From positions 1 to 61,127 of the forward strand of contig NZ_LMVC01000009.1 of assembly GCF_001510655.1 (NCBI RefSeq): DNA of 61,127 nt, written 5' to 3'. A program made the position numbers and the translations under genes. This document shows positions 1 to 10,227 of this stretch, piece after piece. The notes beneath the pieces were generated by a model. That model was not told the DNA's origin, searched no databases, and saw only the letters and a program-made list of their open reading frames with translations. The first letter of the stretch is position 1. Each line of letters begins with the position of its first letter. This DNA is from Fictibacillus sp. FJAT-27399. Lineage in GTDB: Bacteria > Bacillota > Bacilli > Bacillales > Fictibacillaceae.

Positions 1-34
1 CCTAAATCTAATTGGTTTATAGTAGAATTATTCA

Positions 35-92
35 AAAGACAAAGTCTCCTCTCATGGTTCTGGACAAACCCGAGAGTACTTTGTCTTTTTTT
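35..92 (+). terminator. Rho-independent terminator at left edge
   Basis: An 11-base stem (AAAGACAAAGT pairing with ACTTTGTCTTT) closes a longer loop with a few further internal pairs and is followed by a run of T. It most likely ends a transcription unit lying left of the window, plausibly an rRNA operon because ctsR follows rrnW in Bacillus subtilis. That upstream gene is not visible here. Confidence 0.8.
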
Positions 93-143
93 ATTTGTCC
101 ACTATAAAATGCTTACACATACTTTTATACATCATCGCCAACG

Positions 144-185
144 CCGCAAGTAAACCCACCAATTCCGCAAGTAACGCTCCCGGAC
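144..185. repeat. Two-unit 21-bp repeat
   Basis: Two consecutive 21-base units each begin CCGCAAGTAA (144 and 165). The second unit contains CCGCAAGTAACGCTCCC, which recurs exactly at the end of the larger array near 647-663. No gene overlaps it. The rest of 93-371 holds nothing I recognise. Confidence 0.7.
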
Positions 186-371
186 AACAAAGCAGAACCT
201 TCGAAACCGTATCCATTAGCCACAAAATGATGATTTTCAAAGAGAACACGAAAGGATAAAGCCTATACAAACTAATTACTTGTTCTATTTTTCATAAAAC
301 CATCGAGGGATCAACCAAATGAGGTGGTCTGCATCTCGCTGCTTAGGGCGTGCTCGGAGCAAAGGAAATTC

Positions 372-471
372 GATGGTTAGCCATAGCGAAGAGGTCACAC
401 CCGTTCCCACACCGAACACGCGTCAATGGTAGTTGGGGGCATGCCCCTGTATAAGTAGGACGTTGCCAGGC
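372..471 (+). pseudogene. 5S rRNA remnant with internal deletion
   Basis: The segments AGCGAAGAGGTCACACCCG, TTCCCACACCGAACACG and AGTAGGACGTTGCCAGGC are characteristic of Bacillus 5S rRNA. Between GAACACG and ATGGTAG, intact Bacillus 5S genes (recalled, not aligned) carry about 22 bases including GAAGTTAAGC. Here only five are present, so part of the helix III/loop C region is missing. The 5' end also fits poorly. Total length is about 100 rather than about 116 bases. A terminator follows at 479, so it may still be transcribed, but it is unlikely to make functional 5S rRNA. Confidence 0.8.
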
Positions 472-478
472 ACGAATG

Positions 479-513
479 AAGCACTGTTGGATTATCCAGT
501 GGTGCTTTTTTGT
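479..513 (+). terminator. Terminator after 5S remnant
   Basis: AAGCAC pairs with GTGCTT, with further inner pairs and a bulge, followed by six T. Its position directly after the 5S-like sequence is that of a normal rRNA operon terminator, which suggests the remnant is the end of a former rRNA unit. Confidence 0.7.
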
Positions 514-542
514 ATGTTCTTTTTTATGACAATGATGGGTTT

Positions 543-668
543 GGCATGTAAAGGCTGAAAAGTCGCACGTAAAGTCTCCATTCCCGCATGTAAACCCTTC
601 AAAGTCGCACGTAAAAAGGCCAAAGCCGCATGTAAACCGTACAAACCCGCAAGTAACGCTCCCAAATC
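543..668. repeat. Six-unit array with 21-bp period
   Basis: Units start at 543, 564, 585, 606, 627 and 648, exactly 21 bases apart. Each has the core (C/G)GCA(T/C/A)GTAA followed by a variable half. Because 21 is a multiple of three, the minus strand carries a spurious open frame with a seven-residue repeat. I read it as a non-coding repeat rather than a gene: it has no convincing ribosome-binding site and no family resemblance. Confidence 0.8.
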
Positions 669-873
669 ACCCAAGGGCAGGCCGTCTAGATCATTCTTAT
701 TCCGCCCCGCAGCCCTCCAATCGTACAAAAAAGGAAATTAAAAAACCTCTCATTAGTCCCTTTTTCAACAAAACCCAAACACCGCACAAAACTTTTAAAA
801 TCTAAAACTTCCTTGAGACCAGGCTCTGTAAAGTGTTGTCTGTTTTCGACACTGAAAAGTCTTCAATTGTTAC

Positions 874-898
874 GATTAATCCCAAAAATATCGGGTAA
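874..898 (+). promoter_or_regulatory. Candidate sigma-B promoter of ctsR operon
   Basis: GATTAA, 13 bases, then GGGTAA matches the general-stress sigma-B pattern (GTTTAA, 12-15 bases, GGGTAT) at five of six positions in each half. The Bacillus subtilis clpC operon also has a sigma-B promoter upstream of its vegetative one, so the position fits. Sequence match only. Confidence 0.5.
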
Positions 899-949
899 TA
901 CTGTGATAGAAACAGCTAGTCCCCCAATCATGCGAAAAGTATACATTAG

Positions 950-979
950 TTGCATAAACCCTGAAAAAGCGTCTATAAT
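950..979 (+). promoter_or_regulatory. Sigma-A promoter of ctsR operon
   Basis: TTGCAT (950-955), an 18-base spacer and a perfect TATAAT (974-979). Transcription would start near 986, just before the CtsR operator, so a bound repressor would block initiation. Confidence 0.75.
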
Positions 980-989
980 ATAATTGTAT

Positions 990-1006
990 AGTCAAAGATA
1001 GTCAAA
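990..1006 (+). promoter_or_regulatory. CtsR heptad operator
   Basis: The direct repeat AGTCAAA-GAT-AGTCAAA matches the CtsR box, two (A/G)GTCAAA heptads separated by three bases. It lies between the -10 box and the ribosome-binding site of ctsR, which implies autorepression of the operon and release on heat or protein stress. Confidence 0.9.
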
Positions 1007-1027
1007 GTCAGAGGGGAGGGGAGCAGG

Positions 1028-1498
1028 TTGAAAAATATCTCAGACATCATTGAAGCATATTTAAAGCAGGTCATCGCGGGATCAAATGAGACGTTCATTG
1101 AAATCAAGCGTACGGATATTGCTGAAAAGTTCCAGTGTGTCCCTTCCCAAATTAATTATGTCATCAACACCCGTTTTACGGTGGAAAAAGGCTTTGTTGT
1201 AGAGAGTAAACGGGGCGGCGGGGGATACATTCGAATCATTAAAGTCAAAACAGAGAATTATGTCGACCTTATTGATCAGCTGCTGCTTCTTATCAATGAT
1301 CGTATTTCACAAGGAAATGCGGAGAATGTTATTTTGCGGTTGCTTGATGAGCAGATCGTATCCGAACGCGAGGCGAGGATTATGCTAAGCGTGACAGATC
1401 GCTCTGTTTTACACGTGTTAGACCTTCCTGAACGTGATCAATTAAGAGCTGAATTATTAAAAGCAATGATTCGGACATTAAAATTTAGAACCAGATAA
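1028..1498 (+). CDS. ctsR: Transcriptional repressor CtsR
   Basis: Dimeric repressor of class III heat-shock genes (clpC operon, clpP, clpE). The 156-residue product has the N-terminal winged helix-turn-helix and the glycine-rich wing RGGGGY at residues 62-67. Arg62 corresponds to the wing arginine reported as an McsB phosphorylation target in homologues. The start is TTG at 1028, chosen because GAGGGGAGGGG sits just upstream and the protein begins MKNISDIIE like its relatives. It is first of ctsR-mcsA-mcsB-clpC and is probably self-repressed through the operator at 990-1006. Confidence 0.95.
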   Translation: MKNISDIIEAYLKQVIAGSNETFIEIKRTDIAEKFQCVPSQINYVINTRFTVEKGFVVESKRGGGGYIRIIKVKTENYVDLIDQLLLLINDRISQGNAENVILRLLDEQIVSEREARIMLSVTDRSVLHVLDLPERDQLRAELLKAMIRTLKFRTR

Positions 1499-1534
1499 CG
1501 ATGTATCACATTTATTAATAGGGAGGGGAAAAAA

Positions 1535-2071
1535 ATGTTCTGCCAGGAATGCAATGAGCGGCCTGCCACTTTACATTTTACGAAGATTGTAAACGGCAAG
1601 AAAACAGAATTCCATATTTGTGAGCATTGTGCAAAAGAAAAAGGAGAATTCCTTCCGGGGTCGAATACTTTCTCTATTCATCAGCTGCTCTCTGGATTGC
1701 TTTATGGAGATCCTTCCATTTCGGGAACGACTTCTCCAGGACTTTCTCAACAGTCGGTCCAGGCTTGCCCTCAGTGCGGCATGACCTACAATCAGTTTGC
1801 CAAATCCGGCAGATTTGGCTGCAGCCATTGCTACGAAGTTTTTGATTCGAAGCTGGACCCTATTTTAAAGAGGGTGCATGGCGGGAATACAAGACATGCC
1901 GGGAAAATTCCGAAACGGATTGGCAGCGGGCTTCAAGAAAAACGCGAATTGGAAAAATTAAAGCAAGCGATGCAGCAGTATATTTTAAATGAGGAATTTG
2001 AGAAAGCGGCAGAGACCCGTGATCAAATTCGGCTTTTGGAAAAGCAAAAGAACCGGGAAAAGGGGGAATAG
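1535..2071 (+). CDS. mcsA: McsA, zinc-binding activator of McsB
   Basis: Cytoplasmic adaptor that activates the arginine kinase McsB and helps control CtsR and ClpC. The 178 residues carry CxxC pairs at C3/C6 and C29/C32 and a second cysteine cluster near residues 76-100 (CPQC, then CSHC), all expected to bind zinc. A UVR-type helical segment lies near the C-terminus (about 138-175). The ribosome-binding site GGGAGGGG precedes the ATG, and mcsB starts four bases after its stop. Confidence 0.95.
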   Translation: MFCQECNERPATLHFTKIVNGKKTEFHICEHCAKEKGEFLPGSNTFSIHQLLSGLLYGDPSISGTTSPGLSQQSVQACPQCGMTYNQFAKSGRFGCSHCYEVFDSKLDPILKRVHGGNTRHAGKIPKRIGSGLQEKRELEKLKQAMQQYILNEEFEKAAETRDQIRLLEKQKNREKGE

Positions 2072-2074
2072 AGC

Positions 2075-3142
2075 ATGTCACTTGAACATTTTATAAGTGA
2101 AGCTATCAGTCCCTGGATGAAAAAAGAAGGACCTGATTCAGATATTGTGTTAAGCAGTAGAATCCGGCTGGCCCGAAACCTCGAAAAATATAATTTTCCA
2201 GATCTGGCTTCCAAGGAGGAATCAGAGGCTGTTATTCAGACATTAGCGGGGGCTTGTAAGGAAAATAGCTGCGGGAATTTCGGAGAGTTTGAAATTCTTC
2301 ATCTCGACCAGCTAAAACCTCTCGCAAAAAGGGTATTGGTAGAGAAGCACTTAATCAGCCCTCATCTTGCAGAACAATCAAAGTTTGGTGCAGTGATGCT
2401 TAATCATGATGAGTCTGTGAGCATCATGGTCAATGAAGAAGACCATCTCCGGATCCAGTGCCTTTTTTCGGGTTTCCAGCTGAATGAGGCTTTAACCCTC
2501 GCAGCTGAATTGGATGACTGGATCGAACAAAAGGTGGATTATGCGTTTGATGAGGAACGAGGCTACCTGACCAGCTGCCCGACGAATGTTGGAACAGGAT
2601 TGCGTGCTTCTGTTATGATGCATCTGCCAGCTCTGGTCTTAACGAAACAAATCAGCCGTATTATACCGGCAATCAACCAGCTGGGTCTCGTAGTCCGTGG
2701 GATATATGGGGAAGGAACGGAAGCTCAGGGCAATGTTTTTCAAATCTCCAACCAGATAACCCTTGGAAAATCAGAAGAAGATATTGTAGAGGATTTGCGG
2801 GGTGTCGTCCTTCAGCTTATTCAGCAAGAGAGAACAGCAAGAAAAACTCTGCAGGACGGTTTGAAAATCCAGCTTGAAGACCGGATCTTCAGGTCGTATG
2901 GAGTTCTGGCGAACAGCCGGATCATCCAATCGAAGGAAGCTGCACAGTGCCTATCCGACGTCAGGCTGGGAATAGACCTTGGAATTGTTGAAGGAATTTC
3001 CCGATCCATATTAAATGAATTAATGATACTTACAAAACCGGGCTTTTTGCAGCAATATGCCAATGAAATGTTGAATCCTGATGAGCGTGATATCCGTAGG
3101 GCAACGCTAATAAGGGAAAGAATCAAACTTGAAGAAGCTTAA
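2075..3142 (+). CDS. mcsB: Protein arginine kinase McsB
   Basis: Phosphorylates arginines on CtsR and on misfolded proteins, marking them for ClpC-ClpP. The 355 residues form an ATP:guanido phosphotransferase fold: [10 protein letters not shown] near residues 27-36 binds nucleotide, and [10 protein letters not shown] starting at Cys168 is the signature holding the conserved active-site cysteine of the family. The C-terminal region is that of the bacterial kinases. It is translationally close to mcsA, with a three-base gap, fitting joint production of the McsA-McsB pair. Confidence 0.95.
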   Translation: MSLEHFISEAISPWMKKEGPDSDIVLSSRIRLARNLEKYNFPDLASKEESEAVIQTLAGACKENSCGNFGEFEILHLDQLKPLAKRVLVEKHLISPHLAEQSKFGAVMLNHDESVSIMVNEEDHLRIQCLFSGFQLNEALTLAAELDDWIEQKVDYAFDEERGYLTSCPTNVGTGLRASVMMHLPALVLTKQISRIIPAINQLGLVVRGIYGEGTEAQGNVFQISNQITLGKSEEDIVEDLRGVVLQLIQQERTARKTLQDGLKIQLEDRIFRSYGVLANSRIIQSKEAAQCLSDVRLGIDLGIVEGISRSILNELMILTKPGFLQQYANEMLNPDERDIRRATLIRERIKLEEA

Positions 3143-3167
3143 AATTTGAATGGGAGTGTGAATGATT

Positions 3168-5600
3168 ATGATGTTTGGTCGATTTACAGAACGAGCTCAA
3201 AAGGTACTTGCGCTGGCACAGGAAGAAGCAATCCGTTTAGGCCATAATAATGTTGGCACCGAGCACATTCTGCTTGGCTTGATCCGTGAGGGTGAAGGAA
3301 TTGCCGCTAAGGCGCTTCACGTTCTTGGTCTTGGACCTGAAAAGATCCAAAAAGAAGTAGAAACCTTAATTGGACGCGGCCAGGAATCCGTGCAAACCAT
3401 CCATTACACTCCAAGAGCAAAAAAGGTTATTGAACTATCCATGGATGAAGCCCGTAAACTGGGACATTCTTACGTGGGCACGGAGCACATCCTGCTAGGA
3501 CTGATCCGTGAGGGTGAAGGAGTGGCAGCCCGTGTACTGAATAATCTCGGAGTGAGCTTGAATAAGGCTCGCCAGCAGGTGCTTCAGCTTCTTGGAAGCA
3601 ATGAGGCATCATCCAATCACCGGGGTTCTTCTACGAACGCGAACACACCGACACTTGACAGCCTTGCAAGAGATCTGACGGCGATTGCGAAGGATGGAAG
3701 CCTTGATCCAGTCATCGGCCGTTCTAAAGAGATTCAAAGGGTCATTGAGGTACTGAGCCGCAGAACGAAGAACAACCCAGTCCTCATCGGTGAGCCGGGT
3801 GTTGGTAAAACGGCGATTGCAGAAGGTCTTGCTCAGCAGATCATCAATAATGAAGTTCCGGAAACGCTTCGTGATAAAAGGGTCATGACACTCGATATGG
3901 GAACGGTCGTTGCCGGTACCAAGTATCGCGGTGAATTTGAAGACCGTCTCAAGAAAGTCATGGATGAGATCCGCCAGGCGGGGAACATCATTCTATTTAT
4001 CGATGAGCTGCACACATTGATTGGAGCAGGCGGAGCAGAAGGCGCCATCGATGCATCGAATATTCTTAAACCGGCCCTTGCCCGCGGTGAGCTTCAATGT
4101 ATCGGAGCGACCACACTGGATGAGTACCGAAAATATATTGAAAAGGATGCAGCGCTTGAACGCCGCTTCCAGCCAATCACAGTAAATGAGCCGACAAAAG
4201 ATGAAAGTACACAGATTTTGCAAGGTCTCCGCGACCGTTATGAAGCGCATCACCGTGTCACCATTACTGATGATGCCATCGAAGCAGCCGTAACGCTGTC
4301 TGATCGTTACATTTCCGATCGCTTCCTACCGGATAAAGCGATTGACCTGATCGACGAGGCAGCTTCCAAAGTGAGACTGCGTTCCTATACTGCACCGCCA
4401 AACCTAAAAGAGCTTGAACTGAAGCTTGAAGAAGTTCGCAAGGAGAAAGATGCTGCTGTTCAAAGCCAGGAGTTTGAAAAAGCAGCTTCCTTAAGAGATA
4501 CTGAGCAGCGTCTTCGCGAGGAACTTGAGAAAACGAAGAACGTATGGAAAGAAAAGCAAGGTCAGGAGAATACAGAGGTAACACCAGAGGATATCGCGCA
4601 GGTCGTCTCCAGCTGGACCGGCGTTCCAGTCTCCAAACTGGCTGAAGAAGAAACGGAACGCCTGTTGAAGCTGGAAGAGATTCTTCATAACCGTGTCATA
4701 GGGCAAAATGAAGCGGTTCAGTCCATCTCAAAAGCGATTCGCAGAGCCCGTGCCGGCTTGAAAGATCCGAAGCGTCCGATCGGTTCGTTCATCTTCTTGG
4801 GACCTACTGGAGTAGGTAAAACCGAGCTGGCCCGTGCGGTAGCCGAATCCCTGTTCGGTGATGAGGATGCGATCATCCGCATTGATATGTCTGAGTACAT
4901 GGAGAAACATACGACTTCACGACTCGTTGGTTCACCTCCAGGCTATGTAGGACATGAGGAAGGCGGACAGCTGACAGAAAAAGTACGACGCAAGCCATAC
5001 TCTGTTATCCTGCTTGACGAGATCGAAAAAGCGCATCCTGAAGTGTTCAACATTCTGCTTCAAGTGCTTGAAGACGGACGCCTGACAGATTCTAAAGGGC
5101 GTACAGTAGACTTCCGCAACACCGTCGTCATCATGACATCCAACGTTGGAGCCAGCACGCTCAAGCGCAACAGCTCTCTAGGGTTTACGGTTCACACGGA
5201 AGATCAGCAGTATAATGACATGAAAACGAAAGTGATGGCTGAGCTGAAAAAAGCCTTCCGTCCAGAGTTTTTAAACCGTATTGATGAGATTATTGTCTTC
5301 CATGCCCTTGAAAAGACACATCTCAAACAGATCGTTACACTTATGGCCGATTCACTTATCAAACGTTTGAAAGATCAGGGCATCGAGATCGAAATCACTG
5401 AAGCGGCACTCGATAAGATCACCGATGAAGGCTATGATCCGGAGTATGGAGCGCGTCCATTGCGCAGAGCCCTTCAGCGTAAGATCGAGGATCGCCTGTC
5501 AGAAGAACTGCTAAGAGGAAACATCAGCAAAGGAAACACCGTCAAAATTGATGTGGATAATAATGACTTTGTTGTTGAGACCGTCGGTGCTACATCGTAA
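3168..5600 (+). CDS. clpC: ATP-dependent unfoldase ClpC
   Basis: AAA+ unfoldase that works with ClpP in proteolysis and needs adaptors such as McsB or MecA. Layout from the chosen start: a double Clp N-domain (1-140), first ATPase module with GEPGVGKT at 208-215, a coiled-coil middle domain with a UVR motif (about 410-470), and a second ATPase module with GPTGVGKT at 545-552. An LGF tripeptide near residue 672 is the ClpP-docking loop. ATG at 3168 gives MMFGRF and 810 residues, like Bacillus subtilis; an in-frame ATG at 3162 would add two residues. A terminator follows at 5637. Confidence 0.97.
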   Translation: MMFGRFTERAQKVLALAQEEAIRLGHNNVGTEHILLGLIREGEGIAAKALHVLGLGPEKIQKEVETLIGRGQESVQTIHYTPRAKKVIELSMDEARKLGHSYVGTEHILLGLIREGEGVAARVLNNLGVSLNKARQQVLQLLGSNEASSNHRGSSTNANTPTLDSLARDLTAIAKDGSLDPVIGRSKEIQRVIEVLSRRTKNNPVLIGEPGVGKTAIAEGLAQQIINNEVPETLRDKRVMTLDMGTVVAGTKYRGEFEDRLKKVMDEIRQAGNIILFIDELHTLIGAGGAEGAIDASNILKPALARGELQCIGATTLDEYRKYIEKDAALERRFQPITVNEPTKDESTQILQGLRDRYEAHHRVTITDDAIEAAVTLSDRYISDRFLPDKAIDLIDEAASKVRLRSYTAPPNLKELELKLEEVRKEKDAAVQSQEFEKAASLRDTEQRLREELEKTKNVWKEKQGQENTEVTPEDIAQVVSSWTGVPVSKLAEEETERLLKLEEILHNRVIGQNEAVQSISKAIRRARAGLKDPKRPIGSFIFLGPTGVGKTELARAVAESLFGDEDAIIRIDMSEYMEKHTTSRLVGSPPGYVGHEEGGQLTEKVRRKPYSVILLDEIEKAHPEVFNILLQVLEDGRLTDSKGRTVDFRNTVVIMTSNVGASTLKRNSSLGFTVHTEDQQYNDMKTKVMAELKKAFRPEFLNRIDEIIVFHALEKTHLKQIVTLMADSLIKRLKDQGIEIEITEAALDKITDEGYDPEYGARPLRRALQRKIEDRLSEELLRGNISKGNTVKIDVDNNDFVVETVGATS

Positions 5601-5636
5601 ATGATGGGATTTGTCCAATTGTATAGAAATAAATAC

Positions 5637-5674
5637 AAAAACCCGGGAGGCAGTCACGTCTTCCGGGTTTTTGT
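5637..5674 (+). terminator. Terminator between clpC and radA
   Basis: AAAAACCCGG pairs with CCGGGTTTTT around a 16-base loop, ending in a T run. It should end or reduce transcription of the ctsR operon before radA. In Bacillus subtilis radA and disA are read with clpC, so readthrough or a separate radA promoter is implied here. I see no strong promoter between 5675 and 5820. Confidence 0.85.
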
Positions 5675-5820
5675 CGAATCATTTTCTGTATTTTATCTAA
5701 ATTCCAAATGCCCCCATTGGAAAGAGAGCCTGCTTTTTTGATAAGATAAAGACAGCAAGATTAAAAAAAGAGAGAATGGTCCAGCTGCTCCATAGCAGTC
5801 TGGAAATAGAGGAGAAATGG

Positions 5821-7197
5821 ATGGCCAAAAACAAGTCTGTTTTTATGTGCCAGGAATGTGGGTATGAATCACCGAAATGGATGGGAAAATGCCCGGGATG
5901 CAACAAATGGAACACGATGGTGGAAGAAGTCATCAAGCGTGATACCCAGACAAGAGGCCTGACAACTTCTTCGGCTTCAGGCACCCAGCAAAAGCCCCAA
6001 TCCATAGTTGATATAAAAAGTGAACAGGAGCCGCGCATCAACACTCATACGATTGAGCTGAACCGGGTGCTCGGCGGAGGGATTGTTCCTGGTTCATTGG
6101 TGCTCGTTGGAGGAGATCCTGGAATCGGGAAGTCCACCCTTCTGCTGCAAACCTCGGCAAAACTGGCCCAGCACGGGCAAAAAGTGCTTTATATTTCAGG
6201 TGAAGAATCAGTAAAACAGACGAAACTCCGGTCTGACCGGCTGAATATATCGGCGGGAGATCTTTTTGTCCTGTCTGAAACTGACCTTGATCTTATTGAA
6301 AAAGCCGTAACAGAAATCAATCCGTCGGTCGTCATCATCGACTCCATACAGACGGTCTACCGTCCGGAGGTCACAAGTGCCCCGGGAAGTGTCTCTCAGG
6401 TCCGGGAGTGCACGTCCCATTTTATGAGGATTGCCAAGACGAAAGGGATTGCTATTTTTATCGTCGGACACGTAACGAAGGAAGGTGCGATTGCCGGACC
6501 GAGAATGCTTGAGCATATGGTGGATGCGGTGCTTTACTTTGAAGGTGAGCGGCATCACACGTACAGAATCTTGCGTGCAGTCAAAAACCGCTTTGGATCA
6601 ACCAATGAGATCGGTGTGTTTGAGATGAAGGAGCTTGGGCTGTCAGAAGTCCTCAATCCTTCTGAAATTTTTCTTGAGGAGCGTTCAAAAGGAGTAGCCG
6701 GATCGACTGTTGTTGCTTCTTTGGAAGGAACAAGGCCAATGCTTGTAGAAATACAGGCATTAGTATCCCCTACAAGTTTTGGAAATCCGAGAAGGATGGC
6801 AACAGGCATCGATCATAACCGAGTCTCATTGCTTATGGCGGTCCTTGAAAAAAGGGTGGGCCTCCTGCTTCAGAATCAGGACGCCTATTTAAACGTCGCC
6901 GGCGGTGTGCGTCTGGATGAACCAGCTGTTGATCTGGCCGTTGCCGTAAGCATAGCATCGAGCTTTCGGGATGCTCCTACCCGGCCGACAGATGTTATGA
7001 TCGGGGAAGTCGGCCTGACAGGAGAAGTGCGGCGGGTTTCAAGAATCGACCAGCGGATTCATGAAGCTGCGAAACTTGGTTTCGAGCGGGCGATTATTCC
7101 GGATAAAAACCTCGGGGGATGGACAATCCCTAAAGGAATTGAAGTGATTGGTGTGTCTACTGTTGAAGAGGCATTGCACTATACTTTGGGAGGATAA
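5821..7197 (+). CDS. radA: DNA repair protein RadA/Sms
   Basis: RecA-like ATPase that promotes branch migration and D-loop extension in recombination. The 458 residues start with a CxxC-x10-CxxC zinc finger (C10, C13, C24, C27), followed by Walker [11 protein letters not shown] at 97-106, the RadA-specific KNRFG motif and a C-terminal Lon-protease-like domain. ATG 5821 is preferred over the in-frame ATG 5776 because AGGAG lies six bases upstream and homologues begin MAK. disA follows after three bases; RadA is known to influence DisA activity. Confidence 0.95.
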   Translation: MAKNKSVFMCQECGYESPKWMGKCPGCNKWNTMVEEVIKRDTQTRGLTTSSASGTQQKPQSIVDIKSEQEPRINTHTIELNRVLGGGIVPGSLVLVGGDPGIGKSTLLLQTSAKLAQHGQKVLYISGEESVKQTKLRSDRLNISAGDLFVLSETDLDLIEKAVTEINPSVVIIDSIQTVYRPEVTSAPGSVSQVRECTSHFMRIAKTKGIAIFIVGHVTKEGAIAGPRMLEHMVDAVLYFEGERHHTYRILRAVKNRFGSTNEIGVFEMKELGLSEVLNPSEIFLEERSKGVAGSTVVASLEGTRPMLVEIQALVSPTSFGNPRRMATGIDHNRVSLLMAVLEKRVGLLLQNQDAYLNVAGGVRLDEPAVDLAVAVSIASSFRDAPTRPTDVMIGEVGLTGEVRRVSRIDQRIHEAAKLGFERAIIPDKNLGGWTIPKGIEVIGVSTVEEALHYTLGG

Positions 7198-7200
7198 GGT

Positions 7201-8274
7201 ATGGATCATATACTAAGAGAAGCGATCATCAGCAACATGCTCCAGCTCGTTGCGCCAGGAACACCCCTCAGAGAGGGTATAGACAATGTACTCCGCGCCA
7301 ATACTGGCGGCCTCATTGTTGTCGGCTATAATGATAAAGTTACACAGCTTGTTGACGGAGGATTCTCCATCAACTGTAAATATTCCCCGGCATCTCTTTA
7401 TGAGCTCGCTAAGATGGATGGAGCCATCATCCTGAGTGAAGATGCCTCTCGCATCCTATATGCCAATACGCAATTGGTGCCTGACACGTCTATTCCGTCT
7501 ACCGAAACCGGAATCCGGCACAGGACTGCTGAGCGTGTAGCCCGGCAGACCGGAAATCTTGTTATATCGATATCTCAGAGACGTAATGTCATCACACTCT
7601 ATCAAGGTGTGATCCGCTATTCATTGAAAGACATCGGTGTCATTTTAACAAAAGCAAACCAGGCCATCCAGACCCTCGAAAAATACAAGGTTGTGTTCGA
7701 CCAGAGCGTAACAAACCTTGGTGCTCTTGAATTTGAGGAGCTTGTGACATTTCAGGAGGTCTCCCAGGTCATCCACCGTATTGAAATGGTTCTAAGAATA
7801 AAGAGCGAAATCATAAAATATGTTAATGAATTGGGTGTAGAGGGAAGATTAATACGGATGCAGATGGAAGAACTTGTATCTAACATAGAAGATGAGGCAG
7901 TTCTTTTAATCAAAGATTATGTAAAAGACAGAAAACATGACCCGGCACACATTCTCCGTCAGCTCAAAAAGCTTTCCAGCGACGAGCTGTTTGATGAAAA
8001 TGTCATTGTGAAACTGCTGGGACACTCCCCTTCTTCCAATGTGCAGGATGAAACCGTTCATCCGCGTGGCTACCGCATCCTTTCAAAGATTCCAAGGCTG
8101 CCGACGCTCATTGTGGAAAATTTAATCGGAACATTCGACAGTCTTCCGAGTATTTTGAGAGCTTCTATCAAAGAGCTGGATGAAGTAGAGGGCATCGGAG
8201 AAATCCGTGCCAAGAAAATTAAAGACGGCCTGAAACGGATTCAGGAGCAGCTTTTTGTAGACAGGCATATATAA
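7201..8274 (+). CDS. disA: Diadenylate cyclase and DNA-scanning protein DisA
   Basis: Makes cyclic di-AMP from two ATP and monitors DNA integrity, delaying sporulation when DNA is damaged. The N-terminal DAC domain shows DGA at 73-75 and RHRTAERV starting at residue 106, the two catalytic motifs. A helical linker and a C-terminal helix-hairpin-helix DNA-binding domain (about 290-350) follow. It has 357 residues. The ribosome-binding site overlaps the end of radA, so the two genes are probably co-translated. Confidence 0.96.
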   Translation: MDHILREAIISNMLQLVAPGTPLREGIDNVLRANTGGLIVVGYNDKVTQLVDGGFSINCKYSPASLYELAKMDGAIILSEDASRILYANTQLVPDTSIPSTETGIRHRTAERVARQTGNLVISISQRRNVITLYQGVIRYSLKDIGVILTKANQAIQTLEKYKVVFDQSVTNLGALEFEELVTFQEVSQVIHRIEMVLRIKSEIIKYVNELGVEGRLIRMQMEELVSNIEDEAVLLIKDYVKDRKHDPAHILRQLKKLSSDELFDENVIVKLLGHSPSSNVQDETVHPRGYRILSKIPRLPTLIVENLIGTFDSLPSILRASIKELDEVEGIGEIRAKKIKDGLKRIQEQLFVDRHI

Positions 8275-8357
8275 ATGGGTAATTTTTATGGAAATTATCA
8301 AAAGAGCACGTTTCAAAACAGACAATCTGTAAATAATGGTTAAGGGAGGTGAAATGC

Positions 8358-9449
8358 ATGCTTAAAAGATTTGTACAGCTGTTTTTTGTTGTTGTTGGTG
8401 GCATGCTTGGTTTTATCTATGTCCCTGACATTATCCGTATTCTCAATTTGGGTGATCTGCCGTCAGAATTGACTTCATCTTATGCGGGCGCCGTCTTAGG
8501 GGCACTTATATTCTTTTTATCTACGTTTTGGGTGACTGATTATATTGTTGGGCTGATCCGGTGGGTGGAAGAAACCGTCGTAAAAGCTCCGGTCACTGAT
8601 GTTCTTTTTGGAACGATGGGACTTATATTCGGACTTATAGTTGCTTTTTTTGTACAACTTCCTCTTAATAACATCAATATTGTGGTGTTCAGTTCGGTTC
8701 TGCCCATATTTCTAACGTTGTTATTAGGCTACCTCGGTTTCCAGGTTGGTTTTAAAAAGCGGGATGAGCTGATTAATCTGTTCTCCATTAACCGCTCAGG
8801 AAAAGAACGGAAAAAGGATACGGAAGAAGAAAAGCTTAAAGGAAAATATAAGATTCTAGATACGAGCGTCATCATTGACGGAAGAATCGCGGATATCTGC
8901 CAGACCGGTTTCCTTGAAGGCCCGCTCATTATTCCTCGCTTTGTGCTGGAAGAACTTCAGCATATTGCCGACTCGTCCGATGTATTGAAACGGAACAGAG
9001 GAAGGCGCGGACTTGATATTCTCAACCGCATCCAAAAGGAACTATCCATCAAAGTGGAGATCTACGAAGGCGACTTTGAAGAAGTGAGCGAAGTGGACAG
9101 CAAATTGGTGAAACTCGCCCAGCTTCTGTCCGGTATCGTTGTAACGAATGATTTTAATTTAAACAAAGTATGCGAGCTTCAAAATGTGTTAGTATTGAAC
9201 ATAAATGACCTTGCCAACGCGGTGAAACCGGTCGTATTGCCTGGTGAAGAATTGATCGTGCAGGTGATAAAAGACGGCAAGGAGCATAACCAGGGTGTTG
9301 GCTATCTTGATGACGGAACGATGATCGTGGTGGAAGAAGGCCGAAACTATATCGGTAAGACCATCGATGTCCTCGTGACGAGCGTACTGCAGACTTCTGC
9401 GGGACGGATGATTTTTGCCAAGCCGAAACTTCTGGAGAAAGCTTTATAA
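8358..9449 (+). CDS. yacL: Membrane PIN/TRAM domain protein YacL
   Basis: Four hydrophobic segments in the first ~130 residues anchor the protein in the membrane. A PIN nuclease-like domain follows, with [10 protein letters not shown] (first acidic residue near D168), EELQHIAD and [10 protein letters not shown], then a C-terminal TRAM RNA-binding domain. Substrate unknown; RNA cleavage is inferred from the domains. ATG 8358 lies seven bases after GGGAGGT. The GTG at 8349 overlaps that Shine-Dalgarno sequence and is unlikely. It has 363 residues. Confidence 0.9.
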   Translation: MLKRFVQLFFVVVGGMLGFIYVPDIIRILNLGDLPSELTSSYAGAVLGALIFFLSTFWVTDYIVGLIRWVEETVVKAPVTDVLFGTMGLIFGLIVAFFVQLPLNNINIVVFSSVLPIFLTLLLGYLGFQVGFKKRDELINLFSINRSGKERKKDTEEEKLKGKYKILDTSVIIDGRIADICQTGFLEGPLIIPRFVLEELQHIADSSDVLKRNRGRRGLDILNRIQKELSIKVEIYEGDFEEVSEVDSKLVKLAQLLSGIVVTNDFNLNKVCELQNVLVLNINDLANAVKPVVLPGEELIVQVIKDGKEHNQGVGYLDDGTMIVVEEGRNYIGKTIDVLVTSVLQTSAGRMIFAKPKLLEKAL

Positions 9450-9513
9450 TTAACGAGCTTACAAGAGAGCGATGGATTTCTCTGTACGCGGTATAGTGTG
9501 GTGGAGAAGGTTG

Positions 9514-10227
9514 TTGGAATATAGCGTAGTCATTCCTGCTGCAGGCCAGGGAAAAAGGATGAATGCAGGAAAGAACAAACAATGGATCGAACTGAACGGG
9601 AGACCGCTCATTGCTCATACACTTTCTGTATTTGAGCAAGATCCGTGGTGCCGGGAAATCATCCTGGCTGTGAATCGGTTAGAACAGGCTCAATTTCAAG
9701 AATTGGCTGAAAATGGGCGTTTTCAAAAGATTGCCCGGATTGTTGAAGGCGGGGCAGAACGGCAGCACAGTGTTTTTGAAGGATTAAAAGCAGTGCAGCA
9801 CACGGACCTGGCACTGATTCATGATGGTGCACGCCCTTTTGTGGAAAGAGAAAACATTCATGAACTTGTGCTGAAAGCGAATGAAACAGGAGCGGCCATT
9901 TTGGCTGTTCCTTTAAAAGATACGGTAAAAAAAGCAACAGGCGGAACCGTGAGTGAAACGGTAGACCGTGCGAGCTTGTGGGCTGTCCAGACCCCACAAG
10001 CTTTTCGTCTTCCCGTCGTACTGGACGCTCACCGGGTGGCAGCTGAAGCTGATTTTCTCGGAACGGACGATGCGAGCCTCGTAGAAAAAATGAACTACCC
10101 TGTATCCATAGTCGAGGGAGATTATTTAAACATTAAATTAACAACGGTGCATGACATACTATTCGCCAATGCCATTTTGGCACAAAGGGAGAGGGAAAAA
10201 CATGATTCGAGTGGGACAAGGCTATGA
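9514..10227 (+). CDS. ispD: 2-C-methyl-D-erythritol 4-phosphate cytidylyltransferase
   Basis: Third step of the MEP isoprenoid pathway: joins CTP and MEP to form [14 protein letters not shown] near the N-terminus is the nucleotide-binding loop; HDGARPF and the terminal KLTTVHD region are also typical. I chose TTG 9514 (protein [11 protein letters not shown], 237 residues, close to the usual 230-235) because GGAGAAGG lies just upstream. The in-frame ATG 9472 would add 14 unlike residues. The gene overlaps ispF by 26 bases. Confidence 0.9.
   Translation: MEYSVVIPAAGQGKRMNAGKNKQWIELNGRPLIAHTLSVFEQDPWCREIILAVNRLEQAQFQELAENGRFQKIARIVEGGAERQHSVFEGLKAVQHTDLALIHDGARPFVERENIHELVLKANETGAAILAVPLKDTVKKATGGTVSETVDRASLWAVQTPQAFRLPVVLDAHRVAAEADFLGTDDASLVEKMNYPVSIVEGDYLNIKLTTVHDILFANAILAQREREKHDSSGTRL

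Noticed and set aside
543-668. Possible CRISPR array
   Set aside because: The unit is 21 bases with a ~10-base core, far below repeat-spacer size, with no cas genes in the window.
492-728. Minus-strand 78-residue open frame with heptad-like repeats
   Set aside because: Produced by the 21-bp DNA repeat (seven codons per unit); no convincing ribosome-binding site and no recognisable family, so treated as non-coding.
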